Assembly: GCA_050486265.1 (NCBI GenBank) | Contig: JBJHCY010000002.1 | Coordinates: forward strand, 372,001-436,000 | Direction: 5' to 3' | Length of the DNA stretch: 64,000 bases | Source: SLFH01 sp050486265 | GTDB lineage: Bacteria; Planctomycetota; Phycisphaerae; Phycisphaerales; UBA1924 | Shown: one piece after another, positions 14,581-21,580 of the stretch | Numbering within the stretch: position 1 is the first letter of the stretch | Layout of the letters: each line of letters opens with the position of its first letter | Made by a program: the position numbers and the translations under genes | The notes under the pieces: model-generated | The model's database searches: none | The model's input: the letters and a program-made list of their open reading frames with translations, nothing else | Told to the model about the DNA's origin: nothing

Positions 14581-16896
14581 ATGCCCGATAACACACCCCA
14601 ACAAGCTCTGTTCCACCACGAAGAACCCGCCCCCGAGGGCCCGTTTGTCCGGGTCGCCGTCGAGCGTGGGATCGACAAACTCGCCTCCGGGGCCGACACC
14701 CTGACCTACCGCGACCCCGGCCTGGGCCTGCACCCCGGCGACCTCGTCGAGGTCCCCTTGGGCAAAAGCGCCAAGGTCGGCGGCGTGGTCACCGAGGCCG
14801 GAGGCCCCGAACTCCTGGGCGATCTGAGCCCCGCCAAGGTCCGCGGCGTGCTCCGCAAGACCGGCGGCAGGATCCCCGGCACGCTGCTGCAGCTGGCGGC
14901 CTGGCTGGCCCGCTACTACGCCAGCCCGCTGGGCATGGCCCTGGCCGCCGTAACCCCGGCGGCGGTCAAGAAGCAGACCGGCAAAAGGACCCGCAAGGCC
15001 CTGGAGCCGACCGGGGCGGAGGCGGTCGAGCGGCTGCCGCCCAAGACTCGGGAGGTTTGGGAACGGATTTGCGGGCTTGATCGGGGAATGTTCCCTGTGG
15101 AACATCGGGTTTTGGCGGAGGCTGTTGGGTCGAAGTCTGTGGGGCCTTTGAATCGGTTGGTTCGGCTGGGGTTGTTGCGGGAGGTGACTGTTGAGCGGGT
15201 GAGCAGCCGTGTGCGCGCGCCGGCGGTTGATGTTGGTGTGGATGTGAAGCCGGAGCTGACTGCTGCGCAGCGGGAGGTTGTTGAGGGGATTTGTGAGAGC
15301 CTCGGGGGGTTTTGTGTGCATCTGTTGCGTGGGGTGACGGGGTCGGGGAAGACGGAGGTGTATCTGCGTGTGATCGAGCGGGCGCTGGAGGGGGGGGAGG
15401 GGGCGATTGTGCTTGTGCCGGAGATCGCGCTGACGCCGCAGACTTCGGGGCGGTTTGCGCGGCGGTTTGCTTCGCATGGCGTTGCGGTGCTGCACTCGGG
15501 GTTGAGCGCGGCGGAGCGGCATCGGCAGTGGGCGCGGATTGCATCGGGGGAGGCGCGGGTGGTTGTGGGGGCGCGGTCCGCCGTGTTTGCGCCGGTTGCG
15601 GATCTTGGCGTGATCGTTGTGGATGAGGAGCACGACGGTTCGTACAAGCAGGATCAGGCGCCGCGGTACAACGGGCGGGATGTGGCGATCAAGCGTGCGC
15701 AGTTGGAGGGGGCGTCGGTGGTGCTCGGGTCGGCGACGCCTTCGCTTGAATCGTGGGCGAACGCGCACGGGCAGACGGGGTTCTGGCGGCTTTGGGCGTT
15801 GCCCGAGCGTGTGGGTGGCGGGGTGCTGCCGCCGGTGAAGATTGTGGACATCAAAGAGGAGCATCGGCTCGCGGCGGCGGATGGGCGGAAGGATCGCGGG
15901 GCGATCGGGCCGACGCTGGCGGCGGCGCTTGTGCGCACTTTGAAGGAGGGCGGCCAGGCGATTTTGCTGATGAATCGGCGCGGACATTCGACCTACATCG
16001 GCTGCGCGAGCGCGGCGTGCGGGTGGGTGCTTGCGTGCGACGATTGCGACGCGTCGATGGTGCTGCACAAGGACGGTCGGATCCGCGGGGGGGAGTCTTT
16101 GCGGTGTCACCATTGCCAGAGCGAGAAGCTGATGCCGCGGGCGTGCCCGGTGTGTTCGCGCGGGTTGATCCGGCTGGGGTTTGGGATCCAGCGTGTGGAG
16201 GAGGAGCTGCGCGGGCTTGTTGATCTGGCGGCGGATGAGGTCGAGCGGGTCGATTCGGACACGATGCGGACGGCGGGGCATTATTTCCGCGTGCTGGATC
16301 GGTTCGCCAAGGGTGAGGTGCGGCTGCTGCTTGGCACGCAGATGATCGCCAAGGGGCTGGACTTTCCGAATGTGCGGCTGGTGGGCGTGGTGAACGCGGA
16401 TACGGCGTTGAGTCTGCCGGACTTTCGTGCGTCGGAGCGGACATTTCAGTTGATTACGCAGGTTGCGGGTCGTGCGGGGCGGGCGGAGCATGCGGGCGAG
16501 GTGATTGTGCAGACGGCGTCGCCGGATTCTGCGCCGATCAGGTCTGCCGCGGCGCATGACTTTTTGGGGTTTGCGCGCAAGGAGATGACGGTGCGGAGCG
16601 GGTGCGGTCTGCCGCCGGCGACGCGGATGGCGCGGATTGTTGTTCGTGACCAGAGGCAGGAGAAGGCGGAGGGGGAAGCCGCGGCGTTGGCGGAGCTTTT
16701 GCGTTCGCTGGGGGGTGTGCGTGTTGAGGGTCCGATGCCTTGCACGATTGCGCGGATCGCGGATCGGTTTCGGTATGAGGTTTTGTTGTTTGCGCCTCGG
16801 GCTGGGGAGATTCAGCGTGTGCTTGGCGGGGCAAGGGGGGCGCTCGTGAGTGATGTGAGGACGGCGGTGGATGTGGATCCTGTTGCGCTCATGTGA
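14581..16896 (+). CDS. priA: Primosomal protein N' (replication restart helicase)
   Basis: PriA recognises stalled forks and reloads the replisome. The 771-residue product has the N-terminal DNA-binding domain (FVRVAVERGIDKLASGADTL), the DEAD-box helicase core with Walker A GVTGSGKTEVY and the DEEH motif (VIVVDEEHDGSYK), and GSATPSLES. It also has paired zinc-binding cysteines (GCASAACGWVLACDDCD and RCHHCQ...ACPVCSRG) and helicase motifs V and VI (GTQMIAKGLDFPNV; ITQVAGRAGR). Length is typical. Base composition of the coding strand changes from C-rich to G/T-rich codons near 15.05 kb, inside this gene, and a parS-like palindrome is embedded at 15089-15104. The reading frame stays intact across the switch. 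Confidence 0.96.
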   Translation: MPDNTPQQALFHHEEPAPEGPFVRVAVERGIDKLASGADTLTYRDPGLGLHPGDLVEVPLGKSAKVGGVVTEAGGPELLGDLSPAKVRGVLRKTGGRIPGTLLQLAAWLARYYASPLGMALAAVTPAAVKKQTGKRTRKALEPTGAEAVERLPPKTREVWERICGLDRGMFPVEHRVLAEAVGSKSVGPLNRLVRLGLLREVTVERVSSRVRAPAVDVGVDVKPELTAAQREVVEGICESLGGFCVHLLRGVTGSGKTEVYLRVIERALEGGEGAIVLVPEIALTPQTSGRFARRFASHGVAVLHSGLSAAERHRQWARIASGEARVVVGARSAVFAPVADLGVIVVDEEHDGSYKQDQAPRYNGRDVAIKRAQLEGASVVLGSATPSLESWANAHGQTGFWRLWALPERVGGGVLPPVKIVDIKEEHRLAAADGRKDRGAIGPTLAAALVRTLKEGGQAILLMNRRGHSTYIGCASAACGWVLACDDCDASMVLHKDGRIRGGESLRCHHCQSEKLMPRACPVCSRGLIRLGFGIQRVEEELRGLVDLAADEVERVDSDTMRTAGHYFRVLDRFAKGEVRLLLGTQMIAKGLDFPNVRLVGVVNADTALSLPDFRASERTFQLITQVAGRAGRAEHAGEVIVQTASPDSAPIRSAAAHDFLGFARKEMTVRSGCGLPPATRMARIVVRDQRQEKAEGEAAALAELLRSLGGVRVEGPMPCTIARIADRFRYEVLLFAPRAGEIQRVLGGARGALVSDVRTAVDVDPVALM
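15089..15104. promoter_or_regulatory. parS-like 16-bp palindrome inside priA
   Basis: The sequence TGTTCCCTGTGGAACA has perfect six-base arms (TGTTCC/GGAACA) around a four-base centre. It differs at two central positions from the ParB-binding site TGTTCCACGTGGAACA known from several bacteria. It lies about 50 bp from the point where strand composition reverses. The identification as a parS site is inference; neither parA nor parB is in the window. Confidence 0.4.
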
Positions 16897-16899
16897 AGG

Positions 16900-16975
16900 A
16901 GGGGTGTGGGGTGTAGGGCGTGGGGTGTGGGGTCGCCCGGCTTTGCCGGGCGGGAGCGGGAGAGGTGAGCGGGTG
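16900..16975. repeat. Repeat block with type-F hairpin after priA
   Basis: G-rich GTGTGGGGTGTAGGGCG repeats precede a type-F hairpin, CGCCCGGCTTTGCCGGGCG (16934-16952), and a GGGAGCGGGAGAGG tail. It is the reverse complement of the arrangement left of 15 kb. The hairpin could also end priA transcription, but no T-run follows. Confidence 0.7.
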
Positions 16976-17055
16976 CGTCGGAGGGTGAGTACAGTGCGTC
17001 ACATGTTCAGTGCGGCGTCACATCTCGGAGGCTTGCGGCGTTTGGGGGCGGATGT

Positions 17056-17571
17056 ATGACATACCGATACGCTGGTGCGGCCTGCGTTGTTGCTGGGGGT
17101 GTTTGTGTCCTTGTGCTTGTTGCGTCCATTCTGTCCGGGGCGGCCGCGAGATTCATGGAGTATCAGGATTGCGAGCGGTTCGGGATTGTGCATGCCGGCG
17201 GCTCGGGCAACAGCTGGGGGCGGATCGACATCGACGGCGAGTGGCCGGTATCAATGTACTGCCAAAGCGAACGAGAACTTACTGTGTTGCACTCTTTCCC
17301 GACGGTTTCAGTATCTTCGGGCTGGCCGTTGCGCTTGTCGAGGTTTGAAAGCGAGCACGAGGAGCTCGCATTTGTTGAAACGGGCGGGCAGAGGCGGGTG
17401 TTCGCTGTCGGCGAGAGCGTGAGTACCCGTGTGAAGCTGACTTCTGCCGGTGTGTGGTGCGTCGTGTTGATCGGCGTCTTGAGTGTGTTTGCGGTTCTGT
17501 GTTCGGTTCAGGCGTTCGGTCGTCGGGGCGGGCGCGGCGGTGTTGCTGACGGCTTGGTGGGCGAACGGTGA
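17056..17571 (+). CDS. Hypothetical membrane protein with two transmembrane helices
   Basis: This 171-residue protein has an N-terminal hydrophobic helix (ACVVAGGVCVLVLVASIL), an approximately 95-residue extracytoplasmic part with a few cysteines and aromatic residues, and a second helix near 135-153 (GVWCVVLIGVLSVFAVLC). A basic C-terminal tail (GRRGGRGG) follows. No family is recognised. The same two-helix plan with a soluble loop recurs in the 219-residue protein at 20.8 kb. It is the first of four small genes separated by repeats. Confidence 0.6.
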   Translation: MTYRYAGAACVVAGGVCVLVLVASILSGAAARFMEYQDCERFGIVHAGGSGNSWGRIDIDGEWPVSMYCQSERELTVLHSFPTVSVSSGWPLRLSRFESEHEELAFVETGGQRRVFAVGESVSTRVKLTSAGVWCVVLIGVLSVFAVLCSVQAFGRRGGRGGVADGLVGER

Positions 17572-17610
17572 TGTGGTGGATGGTGAGTTGGTCGGTGAGG
17601 CGTGGGTCTG

Positions 17611-17830
17611 GAGAGCACCGACCTCCGTTGGAGGTCGGCAGCACGGCGGAGCCCGATTTGCGGATGGAGGCGAGCAGGAGAAGGGGCTGTAGGACACAGC
17701 TCGGAGAGCTGTGCCACCATTGGAAGAAGAAGGGGTAGGCACAGGCGAGACGCCTGTGCCACGAGATTGGGTAGAGCCACGGCTCGGCGAGCCGTGCCAC
17801 CCAAGGAGGCGCTCGCTTTGCGAGCGGGAG
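17611..17830. repeat. Repeat array, copy 1 (types D-H-B-C-E)
   Basis: This array fills most of a 412-bp gene-free spacer. In order: type D (GAGCACCGACCTCC/GGAGGTCGG, 17613-17639), a conserved linker ending GAGCAGGAGAAGGGGCTGTA, type H (CACAGCTCGGAGAGCTGTG, 17695-17713), type B (CACAGGCGAGACGCCTGTG, 17740-17758), type C (CACGGCTCGGCGAGCCGTG, 17778-17796) and type E (CGCTCGCTTTGCGAGCG, 17810-17826). B, C and H are each followed by CCAC. Copies 2 and 3 lie at 18585 and 20569. The rest of the gap holds nothing recognisable. Confidence 0.9.
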
Positions 17831-17984
17831 CCGCGAGGGGTTGCGGCGATGCGGCGTTGCGGGCGGCGGGTGGTTCTTGTAGACTCGGTGTTGTTTCGAG
17901 AAGCGTTGCGTGACGGCTGTTAGGCGAACTTGTGCTGCGGGCGTTGTGTCTTGTGTCGCGGCCATTGATGAGTTGAGGTTTGGT

Positions 17985-18533
17985 ATGGCGAGTCCTGTTG
18001 TGAAGAAAGATGACGATGACGCGCTTCTTCGTTGTCCGGGTTGTCGCTATTTGATCGGGAGCCCGGGGTCTGCCGCGTGTCCCGAGTGCGGGCTGTCGCT
18101 GCGGACCGGATATGTCGGGGCGTGGGTGACGGACTCGCGGGTGATCTTTGTTCGGGCCGCGCTGTTGGTGGTTGCGTTCTTTGTGTTGGAGAGTCTCGCG
18201 ATGCTGGGTGCGCCCGGCGTCATTCACAACGCGGTGACCGGCAACTATCAGGGTTGGGCGGATCTGCGTCAGCGATTTACGCAGTACTTCGCCCATGCGA
18301 CTGTTCTTAGCACGGCGGTGTACTTCGTGTGGATGATCGCCTGCGTTGCCGCGGCGATGTACGCGGGCGCTCTTGCATTTCAGGCTCGCCGCGCAGCAGG
18401 CGAGCGGCAGGCGGCGGCGGAGGGGTTGACCAGGAGGCTGTGGAAGAAGTTGTTCTGCCTCGGCGTGTGCGTGGTGATGGTGAAGTTTGTGCTGATGGTG
18501 ATCGGCAGCGGGATTGCGGCCGCGTGGATTTAG
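17985..18533 (+). CDS. Zinc-ribbon membrane protein, hypothetical
   Basis: This 182-residue protein starts MASPVVKKDDDD and continues with a zinc ribbon, CPGC (about residues 18-21) and CPEC (33-36). Three to four hydrophobic helices follow (FVRAALLVVAFFVLESLAML; TAVYFVWMIACVAAAMYAGAL; LFCLGVCVVMVKFVLMVIGSG). A cytoplasmic zinc ribbon fused to membrane helices is a frequent planctomycete architecture with no assigned role. The ATG at 17985 is preferred because it immediately precedes the ribbon; upstream codons read into poorly conserved sequence. Flanked by repeat copies on both sides. Confidence 0.7.
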   Translation: MASPVVKKDDDDALLRCPGCRYLIGSPGSAACPECGLSLRTGYVGAWVTDSRVIFVRAALLVVAFFVLESLAMLGAPGVIHNAVTGNYQGWADLRQRFTQYFAHATVLSTAVYFVWMIACVAAAMYAGALAFQARRAAGERQAAAEGLTRRLWKKLFCLGVCVVMVKFVLMVIGSGIAAAWI

Positions 18534-18584
18534 CGGCGAGCGTGAGTGAGGGGGGTGGTGTTGCTGGGCGGATGGTGTGGGTGT

Positions 18585-18773
18585 GGAGAGCACCGACCTC
18601 CGTTGGAGGTCGGCGGCACGGCGGGGCCCGCTTTGCGGATGGAGGCGAGCAGGAGAAGGGGCTGTAGGACACAGCTCGGAGAGTTGTGCCACCATTGGGA
18701 GAAGAAGGGGTAGCCACAGGCGAGGCGCCTGTGCCACGAGATTGTGTCGTGCCCGGCTCGGTGAGCCGTGCCG
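18585..18773. repeat. Repeat array, copy 2 (types D-H-B-C)
   Basis: This copy is nearly identical in order and linker to the array at 17.6 kb. Type D is at 18588-18614, type H at 18670-18688 with one arm changed (GAGAGTTGTG), type B at 18715-18733 with GGCGCC in the centre, and a decayed type C at 18752-18770. The mismatches suggest an older copy under no strong pairing constraint at some stems. It occupies most of the 302-bp gap before the nitroreductase gene. Confidence 0.9.
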
Positions 18774-18836
18774 TCGGTCGGGTGTGTCGAGGGGGGTGTG
18801 TGAGGATGGCGTTTGCCGATGAAGGAGGGCAGGGCC

Positions 18837-19796
18837 GTGAATGCAAGGAGTGATACAGCTCGTTCGCTGATTCGGCGTGCGGTGTTGGCGCCTTCGAGCC
18901 ACAATACCCAGCCTTGGCTTTTCCGGGTTTCAGACTCCACGATTGATCTGTGGGCAGACCGGACACGCGGCTTGCCCGTGAATGACCCGGAAGATCGCGA
19001 GCTTACCATCAGTTGCGGATGCGCTTTGATGCATCTGCGGGTCGCGGCGGCCGCGGGCGGTTTGGCGACGCAGGTCGGGTTGCTGCCGTCTGAGGATGAG
19101 CCGGATTGGCTGGCCCGCGTGTCGTTCGGCGTCGCTTCGACGAATTCGCCGGGATTGGCCGATCTGGACGAACACATCGAGAGCCGGCGCACCTACCGAA
19201 AGCGATTCGAGTCCCGAGCGGTCGAATCGGGGGCGCTCGGCGAGCTTCGGCAGGCGGCCGCCGCTGAAGGGGCATGGTTCGAGCTGTTGGAAACGGAGGA
19301 ATCAAGGCGTGAAGCTGGCGATTTGGTCGCCGAAGGCGATGCCATGCAGTGGGCGAACCCCAGTTGGCGGCGCGAGCTGGCGGCCTGGATGCATCCGAGG
19401 CGGCGCGGCGACGGTCTTTGCGTGCCTGCTCTGGCGGCGCCTATGGCGCAGCTCGTTGTGCGGACCTTCGATATGGGTGGCGGCGTTGGCGCCAAGGACC
19501 GTGAATTGGCCGAGGGTTCCCCGGTGCTCGCGGTCCTCGGCACCGACGGCGACAGGACGCGCGACTGGTTGATTGCCGGGCAGGCGCTCGGACGCGCTTT
19601 GTTGGCCGGCTGCCGCTGGGGTCTGCAGGCCTCTTATCTGAATCAACCGATGCAGGTGGCTTCTTTGCGGCCGCGGATCCAGGACCTTGTCGGTCGCGGC
19701 TTTCCGCAGATCCTGCTTCGTATTGGTTATCCGGGTGAGACGGTGTCGGCGTCGCCGAGGCGGCCGATGGAGGATGTTATCGAGTGGGCGGATTGA
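18837..19796 (+). CDS. Nitroreductase-family (Acg-like) FMN-binding oxidoreductase
   Basis: This 319-residue protein resembles the Acg-type nitroreductase-fold proteins. LIRRAVLAPSSHNTQPWLFRV (residues 9-29) is the classical flavin-contact segment with Ser-x-x-N-x-Q-P-W. DRELTISCGCALMHLRVAAAAGG follows, and later LIAGQALGRALLAGCRWGLQASYLNQP and PQILLRIGYP. Members bind FMN and reduce unknown substrates; their roles in stress responses are poorly defined. The GTG at 18837 is chosen over an ATG 24 bases upstream because a perfect AAGGAGGG site lies seven bases before it. It stands alone between repeat arrays. Confidence 0.85.
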   Translation: MNARSDTARSLIRRAVLAPSSHNTQPWLFRVSDSTIDLWADRTRGLPVNDPEDRELTISCGCALMHLRVAAAAGGLATQVGLLPSEDEPDWLARVSFGVASTNSPGLADLDEHIESRRTYRKRFESRAVESGALGELRQAAAAEGAWFELLETEESRREAGDLVAEGDAMQWANPSWRRELAAWMHPRRRGDGLCVPALAAPMAQLVVRTFDMGGGVGAKDRELAEGSPVLAVLGTDGDRTRDWLIAGQALGRALLAGCRWGLQASYLNQPMQVASLRPRIQDLVGRGFPQILLRIGYPGETVSASPRRPMEDVIEWAD

Positions 19797-19946
19797 ATTG
19801 CGGGCGGCTGCATGGTGTCTGCTAAGTCGTCCGGTCAGCGGGCGGGCGCGAGGGAGCGTGGCTTCGAGGAGAAACCGCGGAGAGGGCGCGTGCGGATGTA
19901 GATTGGTTGGGCGTGTTTGCGGTGCTGCGGGGGGAAGGAGGGTGCG

Positions 19947-20543
19947 ATGCGGTTGTTTGGGCGGGGTGGTCGCGAGGCGGAGCGGAGGTCCGTTGGGATC
20001 CGGGTTTCGGCGTCGGTGCTTCGTGTGCTCGTGGTGGTGTTTGTTGTGTGGTGCGGTATGGCATGGTGGGTGACGAACCGGCCTCCGACAGAGGAAGAGC
20101 GGCAGCGTCGGTTGGTCTCAATCGCCGGGAAGTCGTTTGGTGTGGTCTGTTACCATGCCTTCTCCGGTCTTGGCGATGCCTATTACGAGATCATCGACGG
20201 CGGCGGATCCCCGCTTGAAGCGGGGCTTTCTGTCGAGCAGTGTCTGGCGGATGCTGTGCGAGCAACCAAGAAGGGGCGGACATTCGGGCTTGGACCGCTC
20301 GATGCCGATGCGTTTTACTTCGATGACGATCTTGAGCGATGGATGAAAACCGCCGCATCCGACGAGCCGTACATTCTCTTACTGAACAGAACGCTCTTGA
20401 CTCTGCCTGACGGCAGGACCGGTTATCTCGCGTATGTGGTGCGCGAAGTGCGTGAGTCGACATACGACGGCGGCCAGGTCGTGCTCACTGCTGAGGAGGC
20501 CGAAGCGTTTGGGGGCGGGCTGCGAAGGCTGGAATTGCCGTGA
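19947..20543 (+). CDS. Hypothetical single-pass membrane protein
   Basis: This 198-residue protein has a basic N-terminus (RLFGRGGREAERRSVGIRV), one hydrophobic helix (VLRVLVVVFVVWCGMAWWV, about 22-42) and a soluble domain of about 150 residues. The ATG at 19947 has an ideal GGAAGGAGGG site four bases upstream. The soluble part shows alternating hydrophobic segments (PYILLLNRTLLTLPDG; TGYLAYVVREVRESTYDGGQVVLTAEEA) but no family I recognise. It may be extracytoplasmic. Confidence 0.65.
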   Translation: MRLFGRGGREAERRSVGIRVSASVLRVLVVVFVVWCGMAWWVTNRPPTEEERQRRLVSIAGKSFGVVCYHAFSGLGDAYYEIIDGGGSPLEAGLSVEQCLADAVRATKKGRTFGLGPLDADAFYFDDDLERWMKTAASDEPYILLLNRTLLTLPDGRTGYLAYVVREVRESTYDGGQVVLTAEEAEAFGGGLRRLELP

Positions 20544-20568
20544 CGGTTTGGTGCGGCTGGCGAAGCGG

Positions 20569-20721
20569 GAGAGCACCGACCTCCGTTGGAGGTCGGCAGC
20601 ACGGCGGAGCCCGCTTTGCGGGCTTGAGGAGGAGAGGGTTGGGAGGTTGGGTGAGAAGGGGTAGCCACAGGCGAGACGCCTGTGCTACGAGCTTTGGTAG
20701 GCCTGGCTCGGCAAGCCGTGA
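20569..20721. repeat. Repeat array, copy 3 (types D-B-C, shortened)
   Basis: Type D (20572-20597) and the following linker match copies 1 and 2. Type H is replaced by a G-rich stretch, then type B (CACAGGCGAGACGCCTGTG, 20666-20684) is followed by TACGAG and a decayed type C. This is the same orientation as copies 1 and 2 and the third array within about 3 kb. The remaining bases up to 20820 hold nothing recognisable. Confidence 0.88.
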
Positions 20722-20820
20722 CGCCGGAGGCGTCTACGCTCTGCGGTGCGGGTGTGTTGATTGCTTGGGATGTCTTTGGGGGATGTATTGAGTTGGTGGT
20801 GTTCTCGAAGGCGGTGGTGC

Positions 20821-21480
20821 ATGAGGCGGGGAGAGCTTGGCGGGGGCGGGCTGGTGCGGCTTGTTGTCGGTGGGGTTGTTGTCGGGCTGTTGCTGCACGC
20901 GGGGGTGATCGGGGCGGCGCTTGTGTGGTGGTCGCCTGGGCATGAGAGTCTGCGTTGGTTTATGGCGTCGCCGACGGACAGCCGCGTGTTGTATCGGGTG
21001 TCGTTCTGGGGCGGGGAGCGGATCGGGGTTTCGCCTGAGAGTGTTGAGCCGGCGGATGTGCTGCATCGGATCGATCCGCGGGCGCAGCCTGGGTGGCGGA
21101 CGCTGCCGGCGCGGGGGGATGAGCCGCGGGTTCGGTTTGTTGATGCCGCGGGGTTTCCGTTTCGGAGCGTGTACTGCGTGTGGGTGTACGACCGGGCGCA
21201 TCTCGAAGACCCGTTGTTCTATCTGGACACGATCGGATCGGAGCATCTTCGGGGCGGGGTGTCGCTGGGGGACATTGATCGGGGGGAGTTGAGGGTGGTT
21301 GACAACTGGCTGGTGTTGCCGCTGCGGCCGGTGTGGGGCGGGTTGGCGGGGAATTTCGTGGTGTACTCGGTTGTGGGTGTGGGGTTGGTGTGGTTGCGTG
21401 GGGTTGTTGTGGCGGGGGTTGGGAGGAGAAAGGGGGCGAGCGGCGTTGCCGGTCGAGAGGGGGAGAGGGGCGAGAGGTGA
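20821..21480 (+). CDS. Hypothetical membrane protein with two transmembrane helices
   Basis: The 219-residue product has a first helix at about 11-36 (VRLVVGGVVVGLLLHAGVIGA), a soluble domain of about 125 residues and a second helix near 180-200 (FVVYSVVGVGLVWL). The soluble part includes RSVYCVWVYDRAHLEDPLFYLD. It resembles the 171-residue protein at 17.1 kb in plan, not clearly in sequence. The last 15 or so residues (KGASGVAGREGERGER) are encoded by the flanking repeat, so the C-terminus is probably secondarily extended. The ATG at 20821 is chosen for its position before the first helix. Confidence 0.55.
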   Translation: MRRGELGGGGLVRLVVGGVVVGLLLHAGVIGAALVWWSPGHESLRWFMASPTDSRVLYRVSFWGGERIGVSPESVEPADVLHRIDPRAQPGWRTLPARGDEPRVRFVDAAGFPFRSVYCVWVYDRAHLEDPLFYLDTIGSEHLRGGVSLGDIDRGELRVVDNWLVLPLRPVWGGLAGNFVVYSVVGVGLVWLRGVVVAGVGRRKGASGVAGREGERGER

Positions 21481-21536
21481 GAGTCGAGAGGATGGGTAGA
21501 TGGGGGAGACACTGGCGGGCTAGCCGCCAGTGCCAC
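21437..21536. repeat. Repeat block with type-A hairpin before the ABC-F gene
   Basis: A GCGTTGCCGGTCGAGAGG module overlaps the end of the upstream gene. It is followed by GAGAGTCGAGAGG linkers and a type-A palindrome at 21510-21532 (CACTGGCGGG/CCGCCAGTG) with the tail CCAC. It is the exact reverse orientation of the 13.2-kb block. Confidence 0.85.
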
Positions 21537-21580
21537 AGGTTGGGCGTCGTGCGTTGGGCGGGGCTCTACAATCGGCCCCG

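Noticed and set aside
14545..16557. Possible long N-terminal extension of carA across priA
   Set aside because: The extension is antisense to priA; CarA homology starts at the ATG at 14538.
17611..20721. Repeated hairpins that could be taken for a CRISPR array
   Set aside because: The units are of several kinds, spaced by genes and unequal linkers; there are no uniform spacers and no cas genes.
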